From Vibrionales bacterium SWAT-3 (lineage in GTDB: Bacteria; Pseudomonadota; Gammaproteobacteria; Enterobacterales; Vibrionaceae): a DNA stretch of 64,000 nt. Below, piece after piece: positions 35,630 to 45,201 of this stretch. Each line of letters begins with the position of its first letter. Position 1 is the first letter of the stretch. Both the position numbers and the translations under genes were made by a program. The stretch is taken from contig AAZW01000006.1 of NCBI GenBank assembly GCA_000169995.1, positions 62,001 through 126,000 on the forward strand. Reading direction: 5' to 3'. The notes under the pieces are model-generated. The model worked only from the letters and a program-made list of their open reading frames with translations, was not told the DNA's origin and made no database searches.

Positions 35630-36625
35630 ATGGATTTCCAACAACTTCTTCACCAAAAACAGCGTAAATGGACGCGAGCCATTTATCTGATGGCAGCACT
35701 GCTAATCGCGCTGAGTGCTATTTACCTAATGGTTGGCGATCTCTTCATTTCCCCTCTGGGCACCTTGTCCACATTAGAACAAAAACTACTGATTGATTTA
35801 CGCTTACCTCGATTATTGGCGGCTATTGCCATCGGGGCAGGGCTAGCTGTATCTGGCGCAAGCTTACAAGTCTTGTTAGGTAATGTATTAGCAGAGCCGG
35901 GTGTGCTCGGCATTTCTGGCGGTGCAAGTCTCGCCATGGTGATTGTGTTGTTCTTTTTGCCGTTTGCTCCTACCCCTGAACTCTTCATGGTTGCAGCGGT
36001 GTTAGGGTCACTCTGTTTCACAGTGATTCTTGTGAGCATGGTAAAAGCAATGCGGCTCACCACGACCAAGCTGCTACTGGTGGGTGTCGCACTAGGTATT
36101 CTTTCTGGCGCGATGGTGACATGGGCATTCTACTTCAGTGATGACATGAGCCTTCGTCTGTTGATGTACTGGCTAATGGGTAGCTTAGGCGGCGTGACTT
36201 GGTATCAACACTCGCTGACATTAGTGATGATTCCCGTGATTATCTGGTTGTGCCTGCAAGGCAGCAAGCTCGACAAACTGATGATTGGTGAGACCCATGC
36301 GGCGCAACTTGGCGTGAATGTGTCTAAGTTGCGTTGGCGCTTAATCTTCGCAGTATCCATTTTGGTAGGCTGTGCAGTGGCGTTGGGTGGTGTGATCAGT
36401 TTTGTTGGTTTGGTTGTGCCACATTTACTGCGTTTAGCAATTGGCACCGATAATAAATATCTACTGCCTCTGTCTGCTGTTGCAGGGGCTGCGCTGCTGG
36501 TGTTTGCTGATATTTGCGCACGAATATTACTTGATTCTGCAGAATTACCTTTGGGTGTGATGACCACAAGTATCGGTGCGCCTATCTTCATTTGGATGTT
36601 AATTAAAAATCATGATTCAAATTAA
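35630..36625 (+). CDS. btuC: Vitamin B12 ABC transporter permease BtuC
   Basis: 331 residues, a FecCD-family permease with about ten membrane helices. Typical blocks: [34 protein letters not shown] and [17 protein letters not shown]. It imports cobalamin through the inner membrane with the ATPase BtuD, whose gene overlaps by 14 bp. The periplasmic binding protein BtuF is not encoded here. Assignment to B12 rather than siderophores rests on its size and the nearby cob genes. Confidence 0.88.
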   Translation: MDFQQLLHQKQRKWTRAIYLMAALLIALSAIYLMVGDLFISPLGTLSTLEQKLLIDLRLPRLLAAIAIGAGLAVSGASLQVLLGNVLAEPGVLGISGGASLAMVIVLFFLPFAPTPELFMVAAVLGSLCFTVILVSMVKAMRLTTTKLLLVGVALGILSGAMVTWAFYFSDDMSLRLLMYWLMGSLGGVTWYQHSLTLVMIPVIIWLCLQGSKLDKLMIGETHAAQLGVNVSKLRWRLIFAVSILVGCAVALGGVISFVGLVVPHLLRLAIGTDNKYLLPLSAVAGAALLVFADICARILLDSAELPLGVMTTSIGAPIFIWMLIKNHDSN

Positions 36626-37370
36626 GAGCCTGAGCGTCGGCGCTCGTTTATTACCCTTATCATTTGAGCTCAAGCCGGGCCAAGTGACTCATGTTATTGG
36701 GCCTAATGGCAGCGGTAAAAGTACCTTACTTGAGGCCATTTCGGGTATCGGTGATGATTACAAGGGCAATATCAAGCTTGATGAGCAAGACTTATCAGAT
36801 CTATCGCTGCAAGACTTGTCACTGCATCGTGCTTATTTGTGTCAAAGCGCAAGACCGGCTTTCAATTTAGAATTGTTCCAATACCTTGCGTTGTCTCTGC
36901 CAAGCTCGTCACAAGGGCTTGATACTGAAATCAATGCAGCTTTGAAAGAGATAACCCAGATGCTCGATATTGCGGATAAGCTTCATCGCTCAATCCAAGC
37001 TTTGTCAGGTGGTGAGTGGCAGCGCGTTCGATTGGCGGGCATGTGCTTGCAAATTTGGCCGACACTTAACCCATACGCGAAGTTGTTGATTCTCGATGAG
37101 CCAGCGGCGCCATTAGACATTGCGCAAGAGGCGTTACTCTATAAGCTCATTGAAAGAGTGGCACAAAAGGGCATCGCGGTGATCATGGCAAACCATGACC
37201 TTAACCGTACCCTAAGACACGCCGACCAAGTGCTACTGCTCGACAAAGGCGTTTTACAAGCTTCTGGTACAGCAGCACAAGTACTGACTCCAGAGCAACT
37301 TGAGGCTGTATTCAAAACTCAAGTGAAAAGTGTATCAGTGGATGATCAAACTTACCTTATATTTGAGTAA
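36612..37370 (+). CDS. btuD: Vitamin B12 ABC transporter ATP-binding protein BtuD
   Basis: 252 residues, an ABC ATPase: Walker [11 protein letters not shown]-loop LCQSARP, signature [13 protein letters not shown], Walker [13 protein letters not shown] and switch His in MANHDLNRT. It overlaps btuC by 14 bp, so the pair is translationally coupled and forms the BtuCD importer. Confidence 0.9.
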   Translation: MIQIKSLSVGARLLPLSFELKPGQVTHVIGPNGSGKSTLLEAISGIGDDYKGNIKLDEQDLSDLSLQDLSLHRAYLCQSARPAFNLELFQYLALSLPSSSQGLDTEINAALKEITQMLDIADKLHRSIQALSGGEWQRVRLAGMCLQIWPTLNPYAKLLILDEPAAPLDIAQEALLYKLIERVAQKGIAVIMANHDLNRTLRHADQVLLLDKGVLQASGTAAQVLTPEQLEAVFKTQVKSVSVDDQTYLIFE

Positions 37371-37431
37371 GTGGATCTTGAGTCAACAAACCGTTCAGGA
37401 ACATTCGGTGTTTTAACATAAGGAGTTTTGT

Positions 37432-37791
37432 GTGTTTCGATACATTCAACGACGTAGAATTAAAAAGGTGATTAAGCTTCTTTCAGCCAAGATGGTAAAG
37501 AGCTATGGAAGTCGTGATTTCTTCTCTATCGGACAAGTTGAAACCAGTTCTAAAGAGCTGAGCAAGCGTCAACAACACATTGCATTGGCTTTGTTTGCTG
37601 ATCCACAAGATCTTGATACTGAATTGCTGCCCACCATTCAATTGCTGAGAAATGATGTCTCTAACGATTTCTTTGGCGGCGAGGACTACAACGCACGCGA
37701 TATTCTGAATCTTCTGGGAGGTAGTGGTTGGAAGGGCGGCCGCATGGACGATGATATGTCGCATCGTATGGGCATGAATAGCCGTTACTAA
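37432..37791 (+). CDS. Conserved hypothetical protein (DUF6559-like)
   Basis: 119 residues, cytoplasmic, with a basic N-terminus (YIQRRRIKKVIKLL), a helical middle and a C-terminal glycine/methionine-rich tail (GGSGWKGGRMDDDMSHRM). It recalls short Vibrio proteins filed under DUF6559; that name is from memory. The GTG start is decided by AAGGAG seven bases upstream. It is 61 bp after btuD and could belong to that transcript. Function unknown. Confidence 0.7.
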   Translation: MFRYIQRRRIKKVIKLLSAKMVKSYGSRDFFSIGQVETSSKELSKRQQHIALALFADPQDLDTELLPTIQLLRNDVSNDFFGGEDYNARDILNLLGGSGWKGGRMDDDMSHRMGMNSRY

Positions 37792-38202
37792 AACCATATC
37801 ACTTATTTTTCTCTTACTGTTCTCGTTAAAATCGTTATTTTGACGAGAAACTCCTTGTCAAAAATTCTCCACTCTTTAAACCCCACCGATTGGATAAGCC
37901 TAAAATTCTATTGACAACCAGTAGCTGATTCAATTCTTTTCTGGGTAAACCTCATGTTTTTCAGATATATAAGTCGCCCTCAGCCTTATGTCACCTTTGT
38001 TGAGTATCAATTAGGTTTATTGACTAAATAATCTAAACTTCATCAACCATTCTCAAGTTGAACAATATGCACTCACTTTATTAATGTTCGAGCCAAGTAA
38101 CGATTAATGAAGTGTGGTCGTCGGTTCATGCAAGAAAGTCAAATCAGCCAGCAGGACAAGACAAGTAACCTGCGGCTTGGCAAATAAAGTCTTTAATTTG
38201 GA
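37792..38202. other. Intergenic region upstream of gbpA
   Basis: 411 bp without a gene. It holds an inverted repeat CTCGTTAAAAT / ATTTTGACGAG (37822-37847, one wobble pair) and TTGACA at 37921 as a possible -35 box. No c-di-GMP (GEMM) riboswitch core like the one before V. cholerae gbpA could be recognised. Confidence 0.4.
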
Positions 38203-39654
38203 ATGGTTATGAGAATAAAAATCGAGAAAACGGCTTTAGCAATCGCTTTGTCTACAGTCTGTGGTGGTGCGATGGTACACGGTTTTGTGTCACTAAATGA
38301 TGATGGCAAAATCATAAGCCGTGTTGCTTTGTGTCACTTAGAAGACTCAGAGGAACAGCCGAAGAATATGGATTGTGGCAACATACAGTATGAGCCTCAA
38401 AGTGTGGAAGGCTTTGATGGCTTTCCGGAAAATGGACCACCTGATGGGTACATTGCCAGTGCTGAAATAGAAATAGCGAGAAACCTAGATGAGCAAACTT
38501 CCGAGCGCTGGCAGAAACGCTCAATCGAAGCGGGCTCCCAAGAGTTTGAGTGGACATTTAAGGCTAACCACGTAGCTGCTGGTTTTGAATACTACATCAC
38601 GAAAGAAGGTTGGGACCAAAACTCACCATTGGAGCGTGCTTCGTTTGACCTTACACCTTTCTGTGAAGTTGATGGTCATGGAGAGATAACACAAGACAAG
38701 GCTACTCACGCTTGTAACGTGCCGGAGCGAGAAGGCTATCACGTGATTTTGGCGGTTTGGGATGTTGGCGATACAGACAAGGCTTTCTATAACGCAATTG
38801 ATGTTGTGTTTGATGGTGATGACTCTCCTTTACCGGATTGGGAAAAAGCAGGCCAGATAATTCCGACCATGAATTTGAAAGACGGTGATGCGGTATACAC
38901 ACGTGTGTTTGATGGATCTGGTGAAAACCCATCATTGAGTACTCGAGTCGAGGTTGTGAGTAGTGAGTCCGGACAACCAAAGAACTGGTCAAAGACATTA
39001 GCGACCAAAGTTAATCAAGAGCACGACGATATTAAGTCTGGCGTATGGAGTAAAAATGGGTTCGATCCAATTTATGGCGTGAACCCTATATACGTAAATA
39101 AAGACAGTGGTATCCAGCGCGTCGAGATAGGCTATGATGTTGAGGTGCCTGAACCAGATACATCACTGACTGTTGAAGGGCTAGGGCCTGAATACATCCT
39201 TGGCGATGAAGCGACGGTTCTCGATCTTACATTGATTGCCGAAGGTGACGCTCAAGCTGAGCTTACTGTCTATAACCATGGGCGTGAGTCACTAGCGCAT
39301 TGGAGTGGCCAGGTTGAAGATGAAACCTCTGAATTGGTCACGCTACCGCTATCCAAATCTGAGGCTGGTCACCATATGTTAGTGGTCAGTGTTAAAAACA
39401 GTGAAGGTAAGCTAGTCGGTCAGCAAACACTCAATTTCCACTTGGTTGAAGCGGGCACTCCGCCACCACAACATGATTATGTTTACCCTGAAGGATTTGG
39501 TAGTTATATCGATGGGGATATCGTCCTATTCGAAGGAGAGGGAGTTTATCAATGTTACGGCCCTTGGGCGGCAGAATGTAACAATGAAGCTTACTTACCA
39601 GGTGTCGCTGCCGACCCAAATTGGGTGGAGCAGCAATGGGAAAAGTTGGACTAA
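38203..39654 (+). CDS. gbpA: GbpA-like GlcNAc-binding protein (AA10 LPMO with chitin-binding modules)
   Basis: 483 residues (V. cholerae GbpA: 485). A signal peptide ends before His26 (MVHGFVS), which becomes the N-terminal copper-binding His of the AA10 lytic polysaccharide monooxygenase domain. The match to GbpA is clear: IQYEPQSVEG, EWTFKANHVAAG, VPEREGYHVILAVWDVGDT. Two middle beta domains follow, and the last 60 residues (VYQCYGPWAAECNNEAYLPG) form a CBM73-like chitin-binding module. GbpA is secreted by the type II system and helps adhesion to chitin and mucin and oxidative chitin cleavage. ATG 38209 is an alternative start. Confidence 0.93.
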   Translation: MVMRIKIEKTALAIALSTVCGGAMVHGFVSLNDDGKIISRVALCHLEDSEEQPKNMDCGNIQYEPQSVEGFDGFPENGPPDGYIASAEIEIARNLDEQTSERWQKRSIEAGSQEFEWTFKANHVAAGFEYYITKEGWDQNSPLERASFDLTPFCEVDGHGEITQDKATHACNVPEREGYHVILAVWDVGDTDKAFYNAIDVVFDGDDSPLPDWEKAGQIIPTMNLKDGDAVYTRVFDGSGENPSLSTRVEVVSSESGQPKNWSKTLATKVNQEHDDIKSGVWSKNGFDPIYGVNPIYVNKDSGIQRVEIGYDVEVPEPDTSLTVEGLGPEYILGDEATVLDLTLIAEGDAQAELTVYNHGRESLAHWSGQVEDETSELVTLPLSKSEAGHHMLVVSVKNSEGKLVGQQTLNFHLVEAGTPPPQHDYVYPEGFGSYIDGDIVLFEGEGVYQCYGPWAAECNNEAYLPGVAADPNWVEQQWEKLD

Positions 39655-39703
39655 GATCTCACTCATCTAGCTGATTTAATTCTCTTTTGACTATGAGAAC
39701 CTC

Positions 39704-39736
39704 AAAGTGGCTTACTCGCTAAGCCGCTTTTTTCTT
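39704..39736 (+). terminator. Terminator after gbpA
   Basis: Stem AAGTGGCTTA / TAAGCCGCTT (one wobble pair) followed by TTTT, 50 bp after the gbpA stop. Confidence 0.8.
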
Positions 39737-39884
39737 CACTTTGAATATTGTTTCTACAATCAGGACAGGATACTGAGATCCAATAATTAGAAGCAACATC
39801 ATCTATCGACAACGCTTTTGTTTGAGTTGTGTGATTCCGATTCCTATCGATATAAAACTCGCTGTTATTGATAAAATTGACGTA

Positions 39885-39918
39885 TATATTTTTCGTTGTT
39901 CTTTAAACGAAAAATATA
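39885..39918. promoter_or_regulatory. 13-bp perfect inverted repeat before second LPMO gene
   Basis: TATATTTTTCGTT, an 8-base loop, then AACGAAAAATATA, about 75 bp before the GTG start. No T-tract, so it is more likely an operator or 5' leader hairpin than a terminator. Confidence 0.45.
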
Positions 39919-39992
39919 AATCCTTGAACTACAATCCTGATTGATTAGCAGTCATTGGCATTGTTTAGGATAAAATAATAGAGAGTGGGAAA

Positions 39993-41495
39993 GTGACAAC
40001 AATAAATCATAATCTTCTTAAAGCTGCAGTAGGTATGGCTTTGCTATCGAGTGTGCCGTCAGTGGCAAATGCTCATGGTTGGTCTGAGTTTCCAAGCGCA
40101 CGTCAGAACACGTGTTACGAGCAAGGTGGTATTTGGTCGGGTACACCACCGAATGCTGCGTGTGCTCAAGCAAAAGACATTTCTGGTTCATATCCGTTTG
40201 TTCAGCGTAACGAATATGCAAAAAATATCCAGGATTTCAACAACATCAATGCTGTAAAAGCAGCGATTCCTGACGGCACGTTATGTTACGCCAATGATTC
40301 GCAAAAACGCGGTATGGGTGCGCCTCATACAGGCTGGACTCGTACCGAGCTAAGCACTGGTACCTTTGAATATGTATTCAACGCGACAGCACCACACAAC
40401 CCTTCATTCTGGGAGTTCTACCTAACCAAACCAAATACAGACCTGAGCAAAAGTTTGGCATGGGGAGATTTAGAGCTTATCCAAGAAGAGGGCAATGTCC
40501 CTGTAAATGGCGGTAAATACCGTATCAATGTAACCATTCCTTCGGACCGCTCTGGCGATGCAATCCTGTTTGTGCGCTGGCAACGTAACGATTCAGCAGG
40601 TGAAGGCTTCTACAACTGTTCAGACATCACTATTACTGGTGGTACAACTCCTCCACCAGAGCCGGGTCCAGAGCCCGATCTAGTGCGTGGTGATCTGTTT
40701 GTTTCAGACCAATTTGGAACGCCAGAAGTTGGCGACACCGTTAAGTACGACATCATCAACAAGTATGGTGAAATCGCGCGCAGCTTCGACATCGTGATTG
40801 ATGCGAGCAACGTTAACGATTGGGCTCGCTTGTTAGCGTCGGAAATTAATGGTTGGCACGAAGAGTTTAAAGACGGTGCGATCTTCATTGGTGACTGGCA
40901 CGCTGAAATGCAGCACTACATGTATTTCCAAAACGATCCATCACGCAACTTCTTTAACTCAAAAGATAGCCGTGCTTCTGGTCAGTTAACGCTGATTGAC
41001 GGTGGTGATGGCGGTGTTGAACCGTTGAAAGGCGATATCTACGAACTTGTTAAGAGTGACAATGTAGTGAATGCTGGCGACAAAGTTGTGATTGCAACAA
41101 GTGAAGCCGCAAACCTTACGCAAACACAAGGTTCTGCAGTAAGCATCCAAAACAATGGTACGGCTTCAATTGTGGTTGATACTACAGCGATCACAGCGAA
41201 CGAAACATTGTCTTTGATTGCTAGCTCTATTGAAAGTGAGAGCGTTGAAACCTTCACATTCGAAGTGATTGCTGAAGATGGTGGTGTAACTCCTGACCCA
41301 GATCCAACGCCAGATCCTGATCCGACACCTGACCCAGACCTAGGTACGTGGGACTCGTCTAAGGTTTACCTTGGTGGTGAAATCGTGACTTACTCGAACC
41401 AGTCATGGAAAGCACAATGGTGGGTTCAGGGCGGTACAAACCCTGAAGCGACCTACCAAAACGACAAATGGGGCGTTTGGCGTCCAGCTAACTAA
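39993..41495 (+). CDS. Secreted AA10 LPMO / chitin-binding protein with CBM5/12
   Basis: 500 residues. The signal peptide ends ...SVANA before His28 (HGWSEFPSARQ), the copper-binding N-terminus of an AA10 domain (to about residue 210; ILFVRWQRNDSAGEGFYNCSD is its end). A Pro/Glu linker, two beta-rich domains, and a PDPDPTPDPD linker lead to a C-terminal CBM5/12 module (YLGGEIVTYSNQSWKAQWW). It cleaves crystalline chitin oxidatively, complementing GbpA. The start is GTG with GGGA upstream. The gene has its own terminator. Confidence 0.92.
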   Translation: MTTINHNLLKAAVGMALLSSVPSVANAHGWSEFPSARQNTCYEQGGIWSGTPPNAACAQAKDISGSYPFVQRNEYAKNIQDFNNINAVKAAIPDGTLCYANDSQKRGMGAPHTGWTRTELSTGTFEYVFNATAPHNPSFWEFYLTKPNTDLSKSLAWGDLELIQEEGNVPVNGGKYRINVTIPSDRSGDAILFVRWQRNDSAGEGFYNCSDITITGGTTPPPEPGPEPDLVRGDLFVSDQFGTPEVGDTVKYDIINKYGEIARSFDIVIDASNVNDWARLLASEINGWHEEFKDGAIFIGDWHAEMQHYMYFQNDPSRNFFNSKDSRASGQLTLIDGGDGGVEPLKGDIYELVKSDNVVNAGDKVVIATSEAANLTQTQGSAVSIQNNGTASIVVDTTAITANETLSLIASSIESESVETFTFEVIAEDGGVTPDPDPTPDPDPTPDPDLGTWDSSKVYLGGEIVTYSNQSWKAQWWVQGGTNPEATYQNDKWGVWRPAN

Positions 41496-41549
41496 GGCCA
41501 GTCAACTGTCACCCTGATGAATCCATTTGGGTTGAGTTCATTGTCGTGT

Positions 41550-41581
41550 AAATGGCGCTACAGAAATGTAGCGCCATTTTT
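41550..41581 (+). terminator. Terminator after second LPMO gene
   Basis: Perfect stem AAATGGCGCTACA / TGTAGCGCCATTT with a GAAA tetraloop, then TTG. Very stable. Confidence 0.85.
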
Positions 41582-41719
41582 GTTGGAGGCGTTTATTATC
41601 TTTTGGCACAAAATGGTAAAACTCTTATTGAGTGAACGACTAAAGTGGTTTCTAACGAAACAAGCGAGCCAAGGCTGAACTCAGCACGCACTACCCAAAA
41701 TTCGAGAGAGGGCCAACTT

Positions 41720-41899
41720 ATGTACGAACTGACACTGATTTTAAGCTTAATGATGGGCGGCAATACAAACACTGCTGAACTGGATGTTGAAACGCAATTT
41801 CAGTCTCTAGAGCAATGTAATCAACAAGGTGCTGAGTTGGCAGAAGAACTCAAATCGAATGATGTTACCGTTCTTCTCGTTCAGTGTGAACGCGATTGA
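41720..41899 (+). CDS. Small hypothetical protein
   Basis: 59 residues from ATG 41720, which has GAGAGAGGG a few bases upstream; the frame is open further to 41645, but that part lacks a ribosome site. A short hydrophobic stretch (ELTLILSLMMGG) is followed by an acidic segment and the repeated cysteines SLEQCNQQG and VLLVQCERD. No family is recognised; the hydrophobic start may be a membrane or export segment, as in small periplasmic Vibrio proteins. Confidence 0.55.
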   Translation: MYELTLILSLMMGGNTNTAELDVETQFQSLEQCNQQGAELAEELKSNDVTVLLVQCERD

Positions 41900-42084
41900 T
41901 CAACAAGGCATATCACCTTGTTCAAAGATAAGACCCGCTCGCCTGTATATTTGCTGACTAAATTGTTAAATTTAAAGAATTTTATCTAACCTATTGTTAA
42001 ATGTTTACTATTTGATAGTGTGTTTAGGTGCACATAAAAAGTGTACTTCAGATTTAGCAAAGAATAATAACAGTAGGAGTTGCG

Positions 42085-42573
42085 ATGAGTATTGTAGTGA
42101 GACGCTCTGAACCGTCAGATGCAAAGGGAATAAAAGAAGTTTACGAATGCACTAATGCTTATACCGGTACGCTGCAACTCCCAAATCCATCTCTGGAAAC
42201 TTGGCAAAAACGAATCTCAAATGTTCCAGATAATGTTTACTCTTATGTCGCGTTATTGGATGGAGAAATTGTTGGCAACTTAGGCTTGGAAGTATGTGTA
42301 AACCCAAGAAGGCGTCATGTCGCTTCTTTTGGTATGGGTGTTAAAGACGATGTGTTAGGCAGAGGTGTAGGTAGCCAGTTACTCGCAACGGCGATCGACT
42401 TGTGTGATAACTGGATTAACATCAAACGACTGGAGCTGACCGTTTATACCGATAACGAACGAGCGATCAGCCTGTATAAGAAGTTTGGCTTCGTGATTGA
42501 AGGGGAGTCCGCAGGGTTCGCTTTTAGAAACGGCGAATATGTGGCGGCTTATCATATGGCGCGACTGGTATAA
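42085..42573 (+). CDS. GNAT acetyltransferase, AaaT/YhhY-like
   Basis: 162 residues. Similarity to E. coli YhhY (AaaT, L-amino acid N-acetyltransferase) runs along the chain: NVYSYVALLDGEIVGNLGL, RRRHVASFGMGV, acetyl-CoA loop LGRGVGSQLL, then CDNWINIKRLELTVYTDNERAI and YKKFGFVIEGE. It probably acetylates free amino acids such as Phe or Met. Strong ribosome site AGGAG; single gene. Confidence 0.85.
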   Translation: MSIVVRRSEPSDAKGIKEVYECTNAYTGTLQLPNPSLETWQKRISNVPDNVYSYVALLDGEIVGNLGLEVCVNPRRRHVASFGMGVKDDVLGRGVGSQLLATAIDLCDNWINIKRLELTVYTDNERAISLYKKFGFVIEGESAGFAFRNGEYVAAYHMARLV

Positions 42574-42599
42574 CGTTCAGGTTCGATTGATAGATAATA

Positions 42600-42628
42600 A
42601 AACGCCACGTTATTGTAACGTGGCGTTT
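42600..42628. terminator. Bidirectional terminator
   Basis: Perfect stem AAACGCCACGTTA / TAACGTGGCGTTT with a TTG loop, between the GNAT gene and the converging MazG-like gene. Confidence 0.8.
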
Positions 42629-42676
42629 GCTATTTTAGTGAGCTGCTCGTTTTAACAGCTCCATACTAAGTGCAAC

Positions 42677-43264
42677 TTAAGCCGTTAGTGGCTCAAGGTT
42701 TGCTGGGCGGTAATGCACTGATTTCAGAACTTTACCTTGGCGAACTGTTTTACCTTCAGATACGAAATCTTCCGCACATTTAGCGATGATGTATTCACCT
42801 TTTTGAACCGCCATTAGCTTGATGTTCTGTTCAGCATAGAAAGCTTCAGTCTCTGCGTATTCTGTCTCGTTGCGACATACTTTACTCATGTTGCTTGAGT
42901 GCACTTCATCCCAGCAAGGTAAGAAGTCGATCGAGCGGTTTTTAGCAACGTTCAACAGTAAGTCGATTAAGTAGCTGATCGCTAGGTTGTCTTCTACTTT
43001 AGATTGACCAAGGTGAACCAAACGTCCCATCAAAACATAAACGCTGTCTACAATAGCGTCCGCTTGTTCGATTTTAGAGTCAGCTTCTGCCAATTCTGTC
43101 AGCTCTTCGATCGCTAGAGAGGTATGTAGCGTATCGCCTTTTTCATCCATTGTTTCAGGAGCCGCAACAGGCAGATCAAAAGTACTGCGGAACTCTTCAA
43201 TGTCGCGGTAAAGGTGATCGTAGATTTCTTGGTTTAGTTGAGAAAGGTTCATATTCCTATCCAT
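42677..43264 (-). CDS. MazG-like nucleotide pyrophosphohydrolase family protein
   Basis: 195 residues. The N-terminal 120 residues have the all-alpha NTP-PPase acid pattern: SLAIEELTELAEAD (ExxE) and EQADAIVDSVYVLMG (DxxxD), which bind magnesium and the nucleotide triphosphate. The C-terminal part holds CRNETEYAETEAFYAEQ and a small beta segment (GEYIIAKCAEDF). The substrate is unknown; relatives clean up non-canonical nucleotides. Single gene. Confidence 0.65.
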   Translation of the reverse strand: MDRNMNLSQLNQEIYDHLYRDIEEFRSTFDLPVAAPETMDEKGDTLHTSLAIEELTELAEADSKIEQADAIVDSVYVLMGRLVHLGQSKVEDNLAISYLIDLLLNVAKNRSIDFLPCWDEVHSSNMSKVCRNETEYAETEAFYAEQNIKLMAVQKGEYIIAKCAEDFVSEGKTVRQGKVLKSVHYRPANLEPLTA

Positions 43265-43464
43265 TCTGTTTCGTTAATGGGTCATTTTAACAAAGGTAAG
43301 AATAGGGTGCTAACGCAAAGTCGAAGAACTCGACTTTTATTCATTGGACCAATGAGGTATTTTGCACACAAATCAATTGATTATTATGATTTTCTACTTT
43401 TTACTCTTGTTTATATTAGAAATATTAATGTTGTCGCTCACTTAGGCAGCAGTGGGATATCGTT

Positions 43465-44538
43465 ATGCACCAAGCTAGTGAAAGCGAAATTGTTATACGC
43501 CGCTTGTATCAAATTACCAATGACTATCGAAAAGGATTCGATAGTCAGATTGCCCAACTACTCGCTATGGGGCTCGAACGTTTTGATTTGGATATTGGTA
43601 TCTTGTCAAAAGTGGACGGTGATACTTACTTGGTCGAGCACTGTGTCACACCTGAAGGCGTTGACCTGAAAAGTGGAGATATGTTCGATTACCGTTCGAC
43701 TTACTGCGAAATTACATGTAGATCAAACGGTCCGATTTGCATTGAGCATTGTGGCGAACACAACACCTATGCGAGACATCCTGCTTATCAATCCTTCGGC
43801 TTAGAGTCTTATATTGGTATCCCTATTTTCGTTGATGAGGAGCTCTACGGCACGCTTAACTTTTCGAGTGGTAACCCTTACTACCGCGAGTTTAAAGAGT
43901 TTGATATCGATGTGATGAAGCTAATGGCGTCATGGATCGAGGTTGAACTCGTTCGCAGGCAGCAAGAGAGAAAACTCCAAGAATTAAATGAGAAGCTAGA
44001 GTATCAAGCACTCTATGACCCACTGACACATTTACCCAATAGACGTTTTCTATTTAAAACACTTAACGGCGAGGTAAAGCAGCTTAAAGGGTCTTTAGGT
44101 AAGGGAACGTTAGCCGTGGTTGATATTGATTTCTTTAAATCAGTGAACGACGGCTATGGTCATCAAATGGGCGATGTTGTGCTAAAGAAAGTGGCCAATG
44201 TGTTGAGTAGTAATGCTCAAGAAGGAGAGTTTGTTGCTCGCTTTGGTGGCGAAGAGTTTGTGATTTGGTACCCGAGTACGCCAGTCAACACGGTTGAGGA
44301 TAAGCTTGCGACGCTGCTTGAGGAAGTGAAGAAGATTACTCTTGATCGAAAGCCTATTACTATCTCTATTGGTGCTTGCCATTTCGAGTTAAGTTCTGGT
44401 GAAACAAGGAATGAACGAATGTCGGCGTTAGACTCATTGATTAAAGTGGCCGATGAGTGTTTGTATGTTGCAAAAAAAAATGGACGAGATCAGTTCGTGT
44501 CTCGTCCATATTACCAATATTTAAATGCTCAATCTTGA
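43465..44538 (+). CDS. GAF-GGDEF diguanylate cyclase
   Basis: 357 residues without membrane helices. An N-terminal GAF domain (about 15-150, EHCGEHNTYARHPAYQSFG and ESYIGIPIFVDEELYG) is joined by a short coiled stretch to a GGDEF domain (DPLTHLPNRRFLF). The active site GGEEF is at 261-265, an active variant. The RxxD product-inhibition site is absent (the residues before it are EGEFVARF). It should make c-di-GMP from GTP in response to a ligand bound by GAF. Confidence 0.92.
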   Translation: MHQASESEIVIRRLYQITNDYRKGFDSQIAQLLAMGLERFDLDIGILSKVDGDTYLVEHCVTPEGVDLKSGDMFDYRSTYCEITCRSNGPICIEHCGEHNTYARHPAYQSFGLESYIGIPIFVDEELYGTLNFSSGNPYYREFKEFDIDVMKLMASWIEVELVRRQQERKLQELNEKLEYQALYDPLTHLPNRRFLFKTLNGEVKQLKGSLGKGTLAVVDIDFFKSVNDGYGHQMGDVVLKKVANVLSSNAQEGEFVARFGGEEFVIWYPSTPVNTVEDKLATLLEEVKKITLDRKPITISIGACHFELSSGETRNERMSALDSLIKVADECLYVAKKNGRDQFVSRPYYQYLNAQS

Positions 44539-44549
44539 GAGCTGAGAGC

Positions 44550-45116
44550 TTAACTAAACAGGTACGGGAACAGTTTGCGACGCTCTTCTGGCGTTAACGA
44601 TTCAACTCGAGCGATGTTGGTATCTGGAATCGCTTCAGGGTTAGGGTAATGCTTCAACACCTTTTCCATGCTCGCTTCACGAATTAAATGGTAAACCGGA
44701 TAAGGGGAGCGGTTGGTTAGGTTTTCATCGTCTTCAGGATCCGCACCGCCAAAACAGTAATCAGGATGGAAGGTCGCCACTTGGTAAACGCCTTCCCAGT
44801 CTTGCTGCTTAATCAAAGCTTCTACCCAATCGATGAACATGTTGTAGTCGAAGAAATCTTGCAGCATGTTAGGAACAACCACCAGAGTCGTTTCTAGCTC
44901 AGCGACTGGTGTGTTATCCAACTCCACAAATTGAGTCATGATATCTTCTAGCAATGCCTCTTCGGTTTCTGCTTCACTCACAAAGATCTTAATCTGCTTA
45001 TTACGTTGTGGCTTTGCTGCAAATGGGCACAGGTTTAGGCCAATAACAACATCGTCTAACCATTGTTTTACTTGATCATGGATGGTTTGAAGATCAGTGT
45101 TTTGAGTGTTCGACAT
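44550..45116 (-). CDS. DUF1415 family protein
   Basis: 188 residues, cytoplasmic. The DUF1415 pattern is clear: WLDDVVIGLNLCPFA near the N-terminus, YQVATFHPDYCFGGADPEDDENLTN in two parts and NRSPYPVYHLIREAS. Function unknown. It converges with the diguanylate cyclase gene and is a single unit. Confidence 0.9.
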   Translation of the reverse strand: MSNTQNTDLQTIHDQVKQWLDDVVIGLNLCPFAAKPQRNKQIKIFVSEAETEEALLEDIMTQFVELDNTPVAELETTLVVVPNMLQDFFDYNMFIDWVEALIKQQDWEGVYQVATFHPDYCFGGADPEDDENLTNRSPYPVYHLIREASMEKVLKHYPNPEAIPDTNIARVESLTPEERRKLFPYLFS

Positions 45117-45201
45117 AACAGGTTCCGAAATGAAATTTTGCGTAGGATATCAGAACGGTTGTTAATCAAAAGCACTAATTGTCTTGAAAATGCTGTTGTT
45201 T

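Larger units (their letters stand above)
39655..39992. other. Intergenic region between the two LPMO genes
   Basis: 338 bp. Contains the gbpA terminator (39704) and a long perfect hairpin (39885-39918). No gene is seen. Confidence 0.5.

Noticed and set aside
43238..43669. 143-residue forward ORF before the GAF-GGDEF gene
   Set aside because: Overlaps the diguanylate cyclase gene in another frame, has low-complexity AT-rich composition and no family resemblance.
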